This document shows, piece by piece, positions 6,021 through 7,153 of a DNA stretch of 7,153 bases (position 1 is its first letter; every line of letters starts with the position of its first letter). Below the pieces are notes generated by a model, which did not search any database, was not told where the DNA came from, and saw only the letters and a program-made list of their open reading frames with translations. Source of the DNA: Leptospira kanakyensis. Lineage in GTDB: Bacteria; Spirochaetota; Leptospiria; Leptospirales; Leptospiraceae. The stretch covers positions 1 through 7,153 of the forward strand of contig NZ_RQFG01000015.1 in the NCBI RefSeq assembly GCF_004769235.1. Direction: 5' to 3'. A program made the translations under genes and the position numbers.

Positions 6021-6935
6021 ATGAATAAAAAATTTATAATACAAAGTTCGTTACTACTAATTATCTATTTTTTTCTCTATTTATCTGTTGATTATTATGT
6101 AGAACGAAATCTTAAACTCTTACACAGAACAACCGAGTTGGTCTTTGCTAAACTAGGGGCAAATTCCATTGAAGAAAAATTTAGTAAATATAACTTACAA
6201 ATAGTAAATATTTCTTCATTCGATAACCAATACTATGACTATTTTGTCTTAGATCAGACTTTTTCAAATAAAAAAGGAATCCTCTCTAAAATATCGGAAA
6301 GATTAGCACCAGACATTCTTAACAGCAAGAAGTTAATCTCAAAAGAACACTTAGATCTTTTCTTAGAAACTAATGTCTCTATGGAAAATGTAAGCAATAA
6401 ATTAGAAATCTTAAAAAGTGCTATAGTAAAATCTGTTGAAAACTATCAAAAAAATAATCAGAAACTTACAACATACATCAGCCTTCAAAAAGTTCTTGGA
6501 AATGATTGTTTTTTAATTATTAGAAAATCTAAAAACTTGATATATGCTACGGTTATCTATCCATCTGATTTGATTGATGATAATATTTATAACAAAAATG
6601 GTGTTTTTTTTATAAAAAATTTCGAAAATCAAATTATCTATGAAAAAGGATATTTAGATTTCAAAAACCAAGCAAAAGAGATATCGGATACATTAGTCAA
6701 AGAAATCGAGCATTTGGGAAATGTACAAATGCAACATGAGAAAAATGGAATTCTAATTCAAATTTATCCCATAAGTAAATTTAGAATTTACTATATCGAG
6801 GCTAAAAAAACCAGCGATATTGACAAGGAGCTCAATCTTCTTGAAAAAATAATTTCTATTTTCTTTACTCTTGCATTTTTATTATCAGAGTTAGTTTTAG
6901 CATTGTTTATTTTAAGAAAACAGCCCAGCGCATAA
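6021..6935 (+). CDS. two-TM sensor-like membrane protein without output domain (cassette G)
   Basis: The product is 304 aa. One transmembrane helix is at about 5-24 and another at about 276-297; roughly 250 residues between them should lie outside the inner membrane. This N-TM / external domain / C-TM plan is that of sensor modules of chemoreceptors, histidine kinases and cyclases. Repeated alternation of helices and short strands (YISLQKVLGNDCFLIIRK, then LIYATVIYP, then GVFFIKNFENQIIYEKGY) recalls a Cache/PAS-like ligand fold, but I cannot confirm the family. No HAMP, kinase or other cytoplasmic domain follows: the protein ends seven residues after the second helix. The stop TAA (6933-6935) lies in the R'' box of attC 8, and the last few codons are in the attC pairing arm. 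The gene may be a captured sensor fragment or a complete two-TM protein. No Shine-Dalgarno sequence; leader 31 bases. Confidence 0.75.
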   Translation: MNKKFIIQSSLLLIIYFFLYLSVDYYVERNLKLLHRTTELVFAKLGANSIEEKFSKYNLQIVNISSFDNQYYDYFVLDQTFSNKKGILSKISERLAPDILNSKKLISKEHLDLFLETNVSMENVSNKLEILKSAIVKSVENYQKNNQKLTTYISLQKVLGNDCFLIIRKSKNLIYATVIYPSDLIDDNIYNKNGVFFIKNFENQIIYEKGYLDFKNQAKEISDTLVKEIEHLGNVQMQHEKNGILIQIYPISKFRIYYIEAKKTSDIDKELNLLEKIISIFFTLAFLLSELVLALFILRKQPSA

Positions 6936-7092
6936 CAGCATGGAGACGCTGCGCTTCGGCACTTGCGGCCTCGCTTGGGCTACGCCACATTCCCTTTCTG
7001 TCACTCGTTTGCATACGCAAACTCCGTGCCAGTCCCTAACGTCCCGTTGGGACTCAGGGTCAGGGAACGTCGCCTCCACTAGTTCGTTATAC
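6930..7092 (+). repeat. attC 8 (cassette G), 163 bp
   Basis: R'' is GCATAAC (6930-6936) and R' is GTTATAC (7086-7092). It is of the TTCCC/GGGAA subtype, with inner arm mismatch A6989/C7068 and L boxes TGGAGACG / CGCCTCCA also carrying one A-C mismatch. The apical hairpin GTTTGC (7007-7012) / GCAAAC (7017-7022) differs from the GCTTGC/GCAAGC of attC 5 by a paired change on both sides. Pairing with the cassette G start at 5989-6004 has mismatches at position 10 and at position 11 (A5999/C6926). Confidence 0.92.
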
Positions 7093-7153
7093 GTAATGAC
7101 CCAAATCTTATCTTTATGACTGTTTTGACATAGAAAAATAGGATACCAACTCT
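7087..7153 (+). other. start of cassette H, leader only
   Basis: Only the first 67 bases are present. The start TTATACGTAATGACCC fits the other cassette starts, with A at position 11 (7096). No coding start is convincing: the ATGs at 7096 and 7116 open onto stops after six and five codons. A TTGACA hexamer at 7125-7130 matches an ideal -35, but the -10 would fall at or beyond the window end, so it is only a candidate. Confidence 0.5.

Larger units (their letters stand above)
1..7153 (+). mobile_element. integron gene-cassette array (seven complete cassettes, no integrase in window)
   Basis: Seven AT-rich gene units, all on the + strand, alternate with eight related GC-rich repeats that have attC architecture. 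Taking the known integrase cut between G and TT of the R' box (G^TTRRRY), the cassettes are A 69-1103, B 1104-1806, C 1807-2702, D 2703-3686, E 3687-4881, F 4882-5989, G 5990-7086, and the start of H from 7087. The support is the regular gene-repeat-gene order, one promoter-poor gene per unit, inverted terminal boxes on every repeat, and pairing of each cassette's first bases with the start of its own 3' attC. No tyrosine recombinase gene, attI or Pc promoter is visible. The array could belong to a large chromosomal integron or to a cluster of attC sites lacking an integrase. Confidence 0.9.

Overview
This window is a segment of an integron cassette array. It holds seven complete gene cassettes (1035, 703, 896, 984, 1195, 1108 and 1097 bases), the tail of an upstream attC and the first 67 bases of an eighth cassette. 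All are in the same (+) orientation. Each cassette is AT-rich with one gene, or one two-gene unit, and ends in a GC-rich, highly structured attC of 162-164 bases. Each attC opens with an RYYYAAC-like box (usually TATAAC or CATAAC) and closes with CTAGTTCGTTA. No integrase gene, attI site or Pc promoter is in view, so I cannot tell whether this is the body of a complete integron or an array without an integrase.

The organism is probably a spirochaete, with Leptospira my best guess. The coding DNA is AT-rich. The lipoprotein has a permissive lipobox (FFNC) of the kind Leptospira tolerates. The mix of SH3 lipoproteins, Doc and Fic genes and long GC-rich repeats between genes also fits. This is inference, not identification.

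Layout: partial attC 1 (1-74); cassette A, exported six-cysteine protein of unknown function (103-936); attC 2; cassette B, unknown 135-aa protein (1175-1582); attC 3, the divergent one; cassette C, HEPN-like protein (1831-2550); attC 4; cassette D, AbrB/MazE-like antitoxin plus Doc toxin (2905-3515) behind a perfect 18-bp palindromic operator; attC 5; cassette E, class II Fic AMP-transferase with a C-terminal helix-turn-helix (3756-4703); attC 6; cassette F, SH3b lipoprotein (4946-5818); attC 7; cassette G, a two-TM sensor-like protein with no output domain (6021-6935); attC 8; cassette H, start only.

The genes do not form a pathway. They look like independently acquired accessory functions: one toxin-antitoxin unit that could stabilise the array, a second Fic enzyme, a HEPN-like protein and three envelope proteins. 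The most notable material is in the attC sites. Each cassette's first 16-27 bases are complementary to the bases leading into its own 3' attC, well beyond the 7-bp core. Every such arm carries one mismatch at the same place, always A on the 5' side and C on the 3' side. The inner attC arm repeats the pattern. On the top strand these are A-C mismatches, but on the bottom strand they become G-T wobbles, so the bottom strand folds better. The apical part of the attC is branched into at least two hairpins supported by compensatory changes between sites.
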